Shown here: in pieces, positions 8,456 to 15,307 of the stretch | How positions within the stretch are numbered: the first letter of the stretch is position 1 | How the letters are laid out: each line of letters opens with the position of its first letter | DNA from: PRO6 sp035565775 | GTDB lineage: Bacteria; Pseudomonadota; Alphaproteobacteria; Rhizobiales; Xanthobacteraceae | Assembly (NCBI GenBank): GCA_035565775.1 | Contig: DATMRW010000030.1 | Location: forward strand, 372,001 to 436,000 | DNA length: 64,000 nt | Reading direction: 5' to 3' | Position numbers and translations under genes: made by a program | The notes under the pieces: model-generated | The model's database searches: none | Seen by the model: only the letters and a program-made list of their open reading frames with translations | Told to the model about the DNA's origin: nothing

Positions 8456-8632
8456 TCAGCCGCGGGGCGCGCCCTTGCGGCGGATCGCGGGCTTGCGCTT
8501 GGAGCCGGTCTGCTCCGCCTTGTTCTGGATGCGGCCGAGATGCGCGATGAATTCGCGAAACACGGAAAGATGGTTCGGCGCGGTTTTGGTATCGGGGCGG
8601 ATCGAGCGCAGCATGCTGTGCAAGGCATCCAT
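8456..8632 (-). CDS. Small basic protein in GTA head region, unknown function
   Basis: This is a 58-residue, Lys/Arg-rich reading frame (MDALHSMLRSIRP at the start, C-terminal KRKPAIRRKGAPRG). The ATG at 8632 overlaps the stop of the upstream small membrane protein gene (TGATG), with AAGGA 9 bases before it. An in-frame ATG at 8641 lacks that spacing. The coupled start supports a real gene, but no family is recognised. The basic tail could bind DNA or capsid; this is conjecture. Confidence 0.5.
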   Translation of the reverse strand: MDALHSMLRSIRPDTKTAPNHLSVFREFIAHLGRIQNKAEQTGSKRKPAIRRKGAPRG

Positions 8633-8847
8633 CAGTCGCATTCCTTGTGTGAGTGGTCATGGTCTCGCGCCGCGACGCACGCGTTGAACAGCGACAGCTC
8701 GCGGACGAAATCGTCGAAGCGCCGCACGGCGCTGAAAAGCTCGCGCAGCGCATAGAGCAGCGCAAAACTCGCGGCCGCCGCCCAGAGAAACAGCGCGAGA
8801 TGGGCAAGGTCGCCGCGCTCGGAAAAGATTTTGATCAGGTCGGCCAT
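8632..8847 (-). CDS. Small membrane protein, GTA g3.5 / rcc01685-like position
   Basis: This 71-residue protein has one hydrophobic segment (about residues 17-35, ALFLWAAAASFALLYAL), a following basic helix and a His-rich C-terminus. It lies between portal and prohead protease genes, where RcGTA has g3.5, a head-formation protein. The ribosome site GGAGGAGG precedes the ATG. Assignment to the RCAP_rcc01685 family is by position and size, not by a clear motif. Confidence 0.7.
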   Translation of the reverse strand: MADLIKIFSERGDLAHLALFLWAAAASFALLYALRELFSAVRRFDDFVRELSLFNACVAARDHDHSHKECD

Positions 8848-8870
8848 CGCCTCCTCCCTGCCGAGGCGGT

Positions 8871-10046
8871 TCAGCGCAGCGGCGCGCCCTCCGCGAGCGG
8901 CGCATAGCCGACGGCCTCGCGCTTTTCATTGAGGGTCAGAAAATCCGCCTTGATGATGCGGTCCCACAGCGCGGCGCGATCCGCCGCCAGCGCGTCGATG
9001 CGGTCGGCATCGACCACCGCGCGCAACTGGTCGCCGAACTGCGGCGCGAGCCATTGCACGATGGAGGCGCCGACGCGCGAGGCGAGCGGCAGCACGGTCT
9101 GCCGCCAGAACACGCGGTTGGCCTCCTGGAAATTGGCATAGGTGTTGTCGCCGGGAATGCCGAGCAGCATCGGCGGCACGCCGAAGGCGAGCGCGATCTC
9201 GCGCGCGGCGGTGTGCTTCGCCTCGAGAAAGTCCATGTCCTTCGGCGACAGCGACATCGCCTTCCAGTCGAGCCCGCCCTCGAGCAGCAGCGGCCGCCCG
9301 GCATTCACCGCGCCCTGATAGGTGTCGGTGAGTTCGCGCTTGAGGCGCTCGAACTGCTGATCGGACAGCACCGCGCCCTCGGGGCCGGAATAGACCAGCG
9401 CACCGGACGGCCGCGCCGCGTTGTCGAGCAGCGCCTTGTTCCAGCGCGCCGCCGCGTTGTGGGTGTCGACCGCAACCGCGGCCGCCTCCAGCGGCGCAAG
9501 GCCGTAGTGATCGTCGAGCGGATGAAAGAAGGTGAGATGATGGATCGGCGGGATGCTTCCGCCGCCCTGATGGAAGCGCACGCTGCGCCCGCCGGCGGTG
9601 TAGTCATAGGCCTCCGCCCAGCCGTCGCCGCTGGGCACGATCTTGATGCGGTCCGGCCGCAGCGCGTGCAGTTCGCGCACCGTCTCGTCCAGCGCCACCG
9701 CCTCGATATAGGCGTTGCCGGCGAGCAAAAGGTGCGAATAGACCGCCTCGAAAAAACTCGCGCCGTCCTGCCGCGCATTGGGCCGCGCCAGAAGGCCGAG
9801 CAGCGGATGCGTCTCGTGCTCCGCCGCGCCCTCGTAGAGCAGAAAGCCGCAGGACGCGGCGTTCTCCGCGATCAGGCGCACGGCGCGGTGGACGATGGCA
9901 TTGCCGAGATAGCCCTCGCGCGCCAGCCCCGCATAGTCGCGCGGCGTCCAGCGCGCGCGGCCGCCGCTCTCGAAGGCCAGCACCTGCGCCGTGCGGCTGG
10001 CTTTCGCCTCGGGCGCCCTGAACAATGTCTTGAAGCGATCGAGCAT
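8871..10046 (-). CDS. HK97-family GTA portal protein (g3-like)
   Basis: This 391-residue portal protein is recognised by NAIVHRAVRLIAENAAS, SHLLLAGNAYIEAV, then LTFFHPLDDHYGLAPLEAA, KALLDNAARPSGALVY and the C-terminal PPMLLGIPGDNTYANFQEA, which are the standard HK97 portal (TIGR01537) blocks. The dodecameric portal is the DNA entry and exit gate of the head. The start MLDRFKTLF at 10046 is chosen because the in-frame region further upstream overlaps the terminase gene end. It lies between terminase and small membrane protein genes. Confidence 0.97.
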   Translation of the reverse strand: MLDRFKTLFRAPEAKASRTAQVLAFESGGRARWTPRDYAGLAREGYLGNAIVHRAVRLIAENAASCGFLLYEGAAEHETHPLLGLLARPNARQDGASFFEAVYSHLLLAGNAYIEAVALDETVRELHALRPDRIKIVPSGDGWAEAYDYTAGGRSVRFHQGGGSIPPIHHLTFFHPLDDHYGLAPLEAAAVAVDTHNAAARWNKALLDNAARPSGALVYSGPEGAVLSDQQFERLKRELTDTYQGAVNAGRPLLLEGGLDWKAMSLSPKDMDFLEAKHTAAREIALAFGVPPMLLGIPGDNTYANFQEANRVFWRQTVLPLASRVGASIVQWLAPQFGDQLRAVVDADRIDALAADRAALWDRIIKADFLTLNEKREAVGYAPLAEGAPLR

Positions 10047-10099
10047 GACCTGTCCCTGCCTGCGGATCAAAATTTCTTTCGCAACGAACGCGGCCGCCG

Positions 10100-11470
10100 C
10101 TAGAGCTCGCGCACGCGCGGGCCGGTGCGCGCCCCCGCCGACAGCGCGGTGATCGCCCACACCAGCGCGTCGAGCCGGTCCGGCGATCGCCCCGACGACA
10201 GGCCCGAGCTCGCGAAGTCACACATCTCGTCCTCCAGCGCCGGGAACGCGCCGGCGTGGCTGACGCGGCCTTGCTCGTAGAGCGCGGCGACCGGCTCGGC
10301 GCGCAGCCACTTGCGCCGCGTCGCCCGCACCGCGATCACCGGCACGTTCGGATCGACCTCATTGATCACCGCGCGCACCATCTCGCCGCCCTGGTTGACC
10401 TCGGCGACCAGCGCATCCGCTTCGAGCCGGTGCCACAGCGCGATCGCCTTCGCCGCCCAGACGGCGGGCGTCGCGCCCGACACCGTATCGTCGGCGACGA
10501 CGCAGAACGTGCCCGCCGCGGTGACGCCGACCGCGACGATGCCGCAGGCGTCGGCGCGCTTGCCGCTCGAGGCCGGCGGATCGACCGCAACCACGACGCG
10601 GACGAAATCCGGCGCGGCGCGCACGCGGCAACGCTCGATCAGATCGCGCGACCACAACGCATCGGGCCGGTCCTCGATAATCTCGCCATCGAGCTCCTGT
10701 CGCCCGAGCCGGGTGCCGGCATAGCGCGCCATCACGCTTTCCAGAAAATTCGGCGCAAGGTGAAACGCATTGGCCCGCGTCGGCGCGCGGGTCACGGCGG
10801 TCGTCGGCTCGCCAAGCAGACGGCGGATCAGCGCGCTCGGCCGCGGCGTCGTGGTGATGAGCTGGCGCGGCGAAGCGCCGAGCCGCAGGCCGAATTGCAG
10901 CATGTCGAACGCCGCCTCCGCATAGCGCCACTTCGCCAGCTCGTCCGACCACGCGCAGCCGAACTGCGGCCCGCGCAGGCTCTCCGGATCCTCCGCCGAG
11001 AAGGCATAGGCGATCGCGCCGTTCTTCCATTCGAGCCGCCGGCGCGACGGCACCCACAGCGGCCGCTCGTCGCGGCGGTGAATGCCGAGCAGCCCGGAGA
11101 CGCCCTCGATCATCACCTCGCGCACGTCATGCTCGGTCTCGCCGACCAGCGCGATGCGCTCCACCGCAACATCGGCGAACGGCGCAAGACCGAGCGCCTG
11201 CGCGCGAACCCACTCCGCCCCTGCCCGCGTCTTGCCCGCGCCGCGCCCGCCGATCAGAAGCCAGGTCAGCCACGGCTCGCCGTTCTGCGCATGCCTCGGC
11301 GGGCACTGGTGCTCGTGCGCGAACACGTCCCAGCGCGAGGCGAGAAATTCCAGCTCACTCTCGCTCATCCCCGCAATCAGATGATTGCGCTCGGCCGGCG
11401 TCCAGCAGCGCCAGACGGCGCGAAAGCTCTCGGCGGAATTCTTCGAGGTCTCGAGGCATGGCATCGTCAT
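10100..11470 (-). CDS. GTA large terminase (g2-like DNA packaging ATPase/nuclease)
   Basis: This packaging motor protein has up to 456 residues. Walker A is at about residues 73-81 (LIGGRGAGKT), an acidic Walker-B-like element lies in FGCAWSDELAKW, and the C-terminal RNase-H-like nuclease begins around VVVAVDPPASS. The segment SRWDVFAHEHQCPP before Walker A matches GTA terminases, and helices upstream of it resemble the family too, so the long start (11464 or 11470) is favoured although it overlaps the upstream gene by over 100 bases; an ATG at 11368 would give a 14-base overlap. GTAs use this enzyme to pack random host DNA by headful. Confidence 0.94.
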   Translation of the reverse strand: MTMPCLETSKNSAESFRAVWRCWTPAERNHLIAGMSESELEFLASRWDVFAHEHQCPPRHAQNGEPWLTWLLIGGRGAGKTRAGAEWVRAQALGLAPFADVAVERIALVGETEHDVREVMIEGVSGLLGIHRRDERPLWVPSRRRLEWKNGAIAYAFSAEDPESLRGPQFGCAWSDELAKWRYAEAAFDMLQFGLRLGASPRQLITTTPRPSALIRRLLGEPTTAVTRAPTRANAFHLAPNFLESVMARYAGTRLGRQELDGEIIEDRPDALWSRDLIERCRVRAAPDFVRVVVAVDPPASSGKRADACGIVAVGVTAAGTFCVVADDTVSGATPAVWAAKAIALWHRLEADALVAEVNQGGEMVRAVINEVDPNVPVIAVRATRRKWLRAEPVAALYEQGRVSHAGAFPALEDEMCDFASSGLSSGRSPDRLDALVWAITALSAGARTGPRVREL

Positions 11471-11996
11471 CGGCGGCCTTCGGTTTGTCTTCCTCGGCGC
11501 GCAGCCGCTTCACCTCGTTGAGGGTGCGCGCCAGGCTGGCCAGCGTGCGCGCCCGGCGCTCGGCTTCGCTGCGCTGCGCGGATGGCACCCGCCGCCCGGC
11601 AACGATGATCTCGATCTGCATCAGCTCATGCTCGATCGCGCGGCTGACGCGGTCGATCAGCTCGCTGCCAGACAGCGGCGGCGGATCGTTGAGCCGATCG
11701 ACCGCCGAGCGCTTCGGCATCCGGCGCGGCGCGAGGCGGGCCGCTTTTCGCGCGGCCGCCTTGGCCTTCGCCGCCGCGATCACGGCCTGCGTCGCCCGGT
11801 CGTCGGGATCGACCTGCAAGGCGCCAAGGTCGCCGCGCCGCGGCCCTTTCGCCTTTGCGGCTTTCGCGGCCTTCTTCGCTGCGCTTTTCTTGGCAGTGCT
11901 TTTCTTGGCCGCGCTTTCTCTGGCGACGCTGTTCTTCGCGGCAACTTTTGGGGCGCCTTTGCCCGGCGCTCCGTTGCGAGATGTTTTTGCAGACAT
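11355..11996 (-). CDS. Small-terminase-like protein (g1-like) with histone-H1-like Lys/Ala tail
   Basis: This 213-residue protein lies directly upstream of the large terminase. Residues 29-51 are a Lys/Ala-rich repeat tract (AAKK-type repeats) like a histone H1 tail. The rest is helical, with SGSELIDRVSRAIEHELMQIE and a region rich in Arg and Glu (SEAERRARTLASLARTLNEV). Position and length fit the GTA g1 small terminase, although the middle shows no certain HTH. The start at 11996 is the first ATG with the basic tail intact. It overlaps the long-start large terminase. A DNA-capturing role is inferred. Confidence 0.65.
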   Translation of the reverse strand: MSAKTSRNGAPGKGAPKVAAKNSVARESAAKKSTAKKSAAKKAAKAAKAKGPRRGDLGALQVDPDDRATQAVIAAAKAKAAARKAARLAPRRMPKRSAVDRLNDPPPLSGSELIDRVSRAIEHELMQIEIIVAGRRVPSAQRSEAERRARTLASLARTLNEVKRLRAEEDKPKAADDDAMPRDLEEFRRELSRRLALLDAGRAQSSDCGDERE

Positions 11997-12125
11997 GAGG
12001 CCAAAAATTCCCCATTGGCCGGGACCGAGGGATGCGGTCCGCCACGATGATGCAAACGTCTCTGGACGAAGATTTTCTGGTCGAGGTCTTCTCAAATCGC
12101 GGCGGCAGGGTCGCCGCCTCGGCAA

Positions 12126-12278
12126 TCACAGGCGGATGAAAAAATACCAGATGACGGTAAGAACGATGACCGCCAGCGACGTGCCGACCGCCATCAGGAA
12201 AAGAAACGACGGCCCTCGCCCGGCCCGCTGGGGAGCGGTCGAGCTATTGGCCAGGCGTCCTGCTTCCCACTTGTCCAT
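12126..12278 (-). CDS. Small single-pass membrane protein upstream of the GTA operon
   Basis: This 50-residue protein has a polar N-terminus (MDKWEAGRLANSS) and one strong C-terminal membrane segment (about residues 26-47, ending IWYFFIRL). GAGGAAG precedes the ATG at 12278 with good spacing, so this inner start is chosen over a longer, Pro/Ala-rich 92-residue frame beginning at 12404. It lies 129 bases upstream of the g1-like gene on the same strand, so it could be co-transcribed. No family was recognised. The size would suit a holin-like or tail-anchored protein, but nothing proves this. Confidence 0.5.
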   Translation of the reverse strand: MDKWEAGRLANSSTAPQRAGRGPSFLFLMAVGTSLAVIVLTVIWYFFIRL

Positions 12279-12579
12279 TTCTTCCTCGGCACCCACACCC
12301 GCCGGCGCGGCCACGCCGCCGGGCAGGAGGAGAGACAACCCGAGGCAAAGGCCTCCGGTTCCGAGCGCCGCGCTCGCAGGCGAAAAACGCCGCGGCGGAG
12401 GCAAAAAATATCGATGTTGAAAAGGATCGGGCGGGCTTGGCTAATTCCGGCGGCGCTCCGACTATCGCCGCAAGGCCCAATTCTCGAGCGTGGATGAACC
12501 CTACATTGGCAGCGTCACGCTGTCAAGGATTATTTTCCTAGCGCTCTCATGGCACCAGCGGGCCAGTCGGCACGCCGCC
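12279..12579. other. Gap of 301 bases between small membrane protein and DHA2 exporter
   Basis: No convincing gene is seen. It holds an in-frame upstream extension of the small membrane protein with poor coding character, and an inverted repeat at 12506-12526 listed separately. Confidence 0.5.
12506..12526. repeat. Inverted repeat, operator- or terminator-like
   Basis: Arms TTGGCAGCG and CGCTGTCAA pair at 8 of 9 positions around a 3-base centre. It lies between two minus-strand genes, 54 bases after the DHA2 exporter stop. There is no T run on the minus side, so a terminator is uncertain and a regulator-binding site is possible. Confidence 0.4.
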
Positions 12580-14184
12580 CTACTCCGCCATCATCGCCGC
12601 GCCTTCCTTGGCGGCCGGTCCGAGCAGCGGGCGTTCTTCCATGAAGATCAGACCGATCGTCGAACAGGCGACCAGCACCGCGGCGGCGGCGAAGACGTAG
12701 CGGAATGCCGCGACCATGTCGGCCGGCGCGATCTGCCTCGCGGCGGAGATGTGCTCGCCGCCGATCGAGATGTTGGTGCCGAGCGACATCAGCAGGATCG
12801 ACGAGAACGCCGCGACCGCGAAGGACGCCATCAGCGAGCGGAAGAAGTTCGCCGCTCCCGTCGCCGTGCCGACCTGGTGGCGCGCCACGGCGTTCTGGAT
12901 CGAGACGACGCTGATCGGAAACACGGTGCCGACGCCGAAGGCGAATACCGACAGCGCGATGAGAAGCGGCCAGAGCGGCAACGGCGACATCAGGGTGATC
13001 AGCGACATCACCACCGCGCCGCAGGCGGTGCCGGCGATCGCCACGCGCTTGTAGTGTTTGATCTTGGACATTGCGCGGCCGCCGAGCGCCGCGCCCGGCA
13101 CCGACATCGCGACAATCGGGATCAGCGCCAGCCCCGCCTCGCTGGCCGCGAGGTGATAGACCGTCTCGTAATAGAGCGGCAGCGTCACCGTCAGGCCGAT
13201 CATGGTTGAGATCACGCAGGCGCCGGCGACGATCGCATAGGGCACCACCGAGCCGCCGAGCAGCGGCAGCGGCAGGAACGGCTCGCTGGAGCGCCGCGCA
13301 TGCCAGACGAAAGCCACCGCCAACGCGAGGGCGCAGCCGATCATCGCCAGCAGCGTGTCCGACAGCCAGGCATAGCGGTTGCCGCCCCAGGTCAGCACCA
13401 GCAGCACCACCACCGCCGAACTCATCAGCAGCCCGCCGCCGACCCAATCGACGGTACGGACGCGATGATAGGTCGGCACCAGATGCATCTTCGGCAGCAG
13501 CAGCGCCATCGACAGGATTCCGATCGGCACGTTGATCCAAAAGATCATCGTCCAGTGCAGGTGCTCGGCGAAAATGCCGCCGAGGATCGGGCCGCCGATG
13601 CCGGCCGTCATCCACACGCCGCTGAAATAGGCCTGATACCGCCCGCGCTCGCGCGGCGTCACGACATCGGAGATGACGATCTGGACGAGCGGCAGGATAC
13701 CGCCGCCGCCAAGGCCCTGCAGGCCGCGCGCGAGAATGAGCGCCAGCATGTTCGGGGCCAGCGCGCACAGCACCGAGCCGACGAGAAACAGCGACATCGA
13801 AAGGATCAGCATCGCCCGGCGGCCGTAGATGTCCGACAGCGTGCCGAACAGCGGCGCAACCGCCGTCGATGACAGAAGATAGGCCGTGATCACCCACGAC
13901 AGCAGCGACACGTCCTGAAACTGGCGGCCGATGGTCGGCAGCGCGGTCGCCACGATGGTCTGATCGAGCGCGGTCAGAAACATCGTGAGCATCAGGCTCA
14001 TCAAAATGGTGCGGACATCGCTATGGGCGAGCGGCGGATGCGCGGGCTGGCCTGGCGCAGCGTGGCTTGGCGCTTCATCGAGGCCGATGACTTCGGTGGG
14101 AAGCGCCGCAATCTCGGCGGCGGCGGCTTCGCTCAGCGGGTGAAGTTCGTCCGGATCGTTGCCGGGCGCATCAAATTTGCTCAT
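12580..14184 (-). CDS. MFS drug exporter, DHA2 (EmrB/QacA) family
   Basis: This 534-residue, 14-helix transporter has about 55 polar N-terminal residues before the first helix. Motifs: LDQTIVATALPTIG in TM1 (family motif D1), GTLSDIYGRRAML in the loop after TM2 (motif A), ILARGLQGLGGGG in TM4 region, and motif C-like GGPILGGIFAEH in TM5. These define proton-driven multidrug exporters of the DHA2 family. The start is set at MSKFDAPG (14184); upstream in-frame sequence overlaps the next gene and is Arg/Pro-rich. No membrane-fusion partner or TetR gene is adjacent, so substrate is unknown. Confidence 0.93.
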   Translation of the reverse strand: MSKFDAPGNDPDELHPLSEAAAAEIAALPTEVIGLDEAPSHAAPGQPAHPPLAHSDVRTILMSLMLTMFLTALDQTIVATALPTIGRQFQDVSLLSWVITAYLLSSTAVAPLFGTLSDIYGRRAMLILSMSLFLVGSVLCALAPNMLALILARGLQGLGGGGILPLVQIVISDVVTPRERGRYQAYFSGVWMTAGIGGPILGGIFAEHLHWTMIFWINVPIGILSMALLLPKMHLVPTYHRVRTVDWVGGGLLMSSAVVVLLVLTWGGNRYAWLSDTLLAMIGCALALAVAFVWHARRSSEPFLPLPLLGGSVVPYAIVAGACVISTMIGLTVTLPLYYETVYHLAASEAGLALIPIVAMSVPGAALGGRAMSKIKHYKRVAIAGTACGAVVMSLITLMSPLPLWPLLIALSVFAFGVGTVFPISVVSIQNAVARHQVGTATGAANFFRSLMASFAVAAFSSILLMSLGTNISIGGEHISAARQIAPADMVAAFRYVFAAAAVLVACSTIGLIFMEERPLLGPAAKEGAAMMAE

Positions 14185-14326
14185 GCGGGCGAATATGGTC
14201 CTGTGGAGCGGCGCTCGACGGCGCACTCGGAACCACAAGACTAGCCCAGCGAATCCGGCCCGGATAGCTGCAACGAGCGCATAGGCATCGGCGCTGACGG
14301 AAGGCCTCGGAACGCGGTTGCGCCGC

Positions 14327-14881
14327 CTAGCCGCGGGCGGCCGGCGCCTTGGCTGCGGGCGGCGCTTTCGCGGCGGGCGCCGTCTTGGCCCGCGCGGCCT
14401 TCGGCAGAAGGCGCGGCCACCGGACGATGTGATCCTCGAACTCCTCGAGCGGAACCTCGCCCTCCACCGCAACCACCCGACCGCGCACCGAAACCCCCGC
14501 CTCGTGAACCGTGTTCGGATCGCCGGAGATCAGCGGATGCCACCAGTACAGGTCCTTGCCCTCAGCCACGAGCCGGTAGGCGCAGCTCGGCGGCAGCCAG
14601 CTCAGGGTCCGCACGTTCTCGGGAGTAAGCCGGACGCAGTCGGACACTTTCGCCGAGCGATTCGCATAGTCCTTGCAGGCGCACAGCCCGGCATCGAACA
14701 GGCGGCAACCGATATGGGTGTAGTAGATCTTGCCGGTATCCTCGTCCTCGAGCTTTTCGAGGCAGCAGCGGCCGCAGCCGTCGCACAGGCTTTCCCATTC
14801 GGCGCTGGACATCTCTTCCAGCGTCTTGGTTTTCCAAAAGGATTTTTCGGGCCCTGAAGCCGGCCCGGACTGCTTCGTCAT
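14327..14881 (-). CDS. YcgN-like UPF0260 cysteine-cluster protein
   Basis: This 184-residue protein contains the conserved Cys cluster CDGCGRCCLEKLED followed by YYTHIGCRLFD and CACKDYANR, characteristic of the YcgN/UPF0260 (YkgJ-like) family, thought to bind zinc or an iron-sulfur cluster. The C-terminal 25 residues are an Ala/Lys/Pro-rich tail not found in the E. coli protein. The start at 14881 (MTKQSG) gives normal family length. Its function is not known. Confidence 0.92.
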   Translation of the reverse strand: MTKQSGPASGPEKSFWKTKTLEEMSSAEWESLCDGCGRCCLEKLEDEDTGKIYYTHIGCRLFDAGLCACKDYANRSAKVSDCVRLTPENVRTLSWLPPSCAYRLVAEGKDLYWWHPLISGDPNTVHEAGVSVRGRVVAVEGEVPLEEFEDHIVRWPRLLPKAARAKTAPAAKAPPAAKAPAARG

Positions 14882-15307
14882 GGGATGCCTGATCGTCCTG
14901 AAGTCGTGCGAGATGGGCGAAACGCCATCTTTCGCGGCCGGATGCCTCGGCATCAGATACGGCCAAGCGCCTTTTAGCGCCAATTTGCGCTGCAGGACAC
15001 CGCTTTTGTCCGGAAGGGATAAGAGCGCCCCCGCCTTCCAGTTCCCTTCGCCGGCCAAAATGGTCTAGAAGGAGCAATCGCCGAAACAGCCATTTTTCGC
15101 ATGCGGGAACGGTAATCCGGAAGGTGACTGCGCCTTGAGGCAGCGCGCCTTGCGATTGCCGCAAGATTGTCTCAATGACGTTCGGAACGCGCCGCTCGGA
15201 CCGTTATTTGATGCTTTTTAGTGTATGATCAGCTGTGAAAATGCTTGGCTGCAACAACGACTTGCTTGAGCTTCTGGCGCGATTGGCCGTGAACGGGTCG
15301 GAACAGG

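Noticed and set aside
1..11996. Interpretation of the cluster as an inducible prophage
   Set aside because: No integrase, repressor, lysis cassette, replication genes or attachment sites, and gene order is that of RcGTA.
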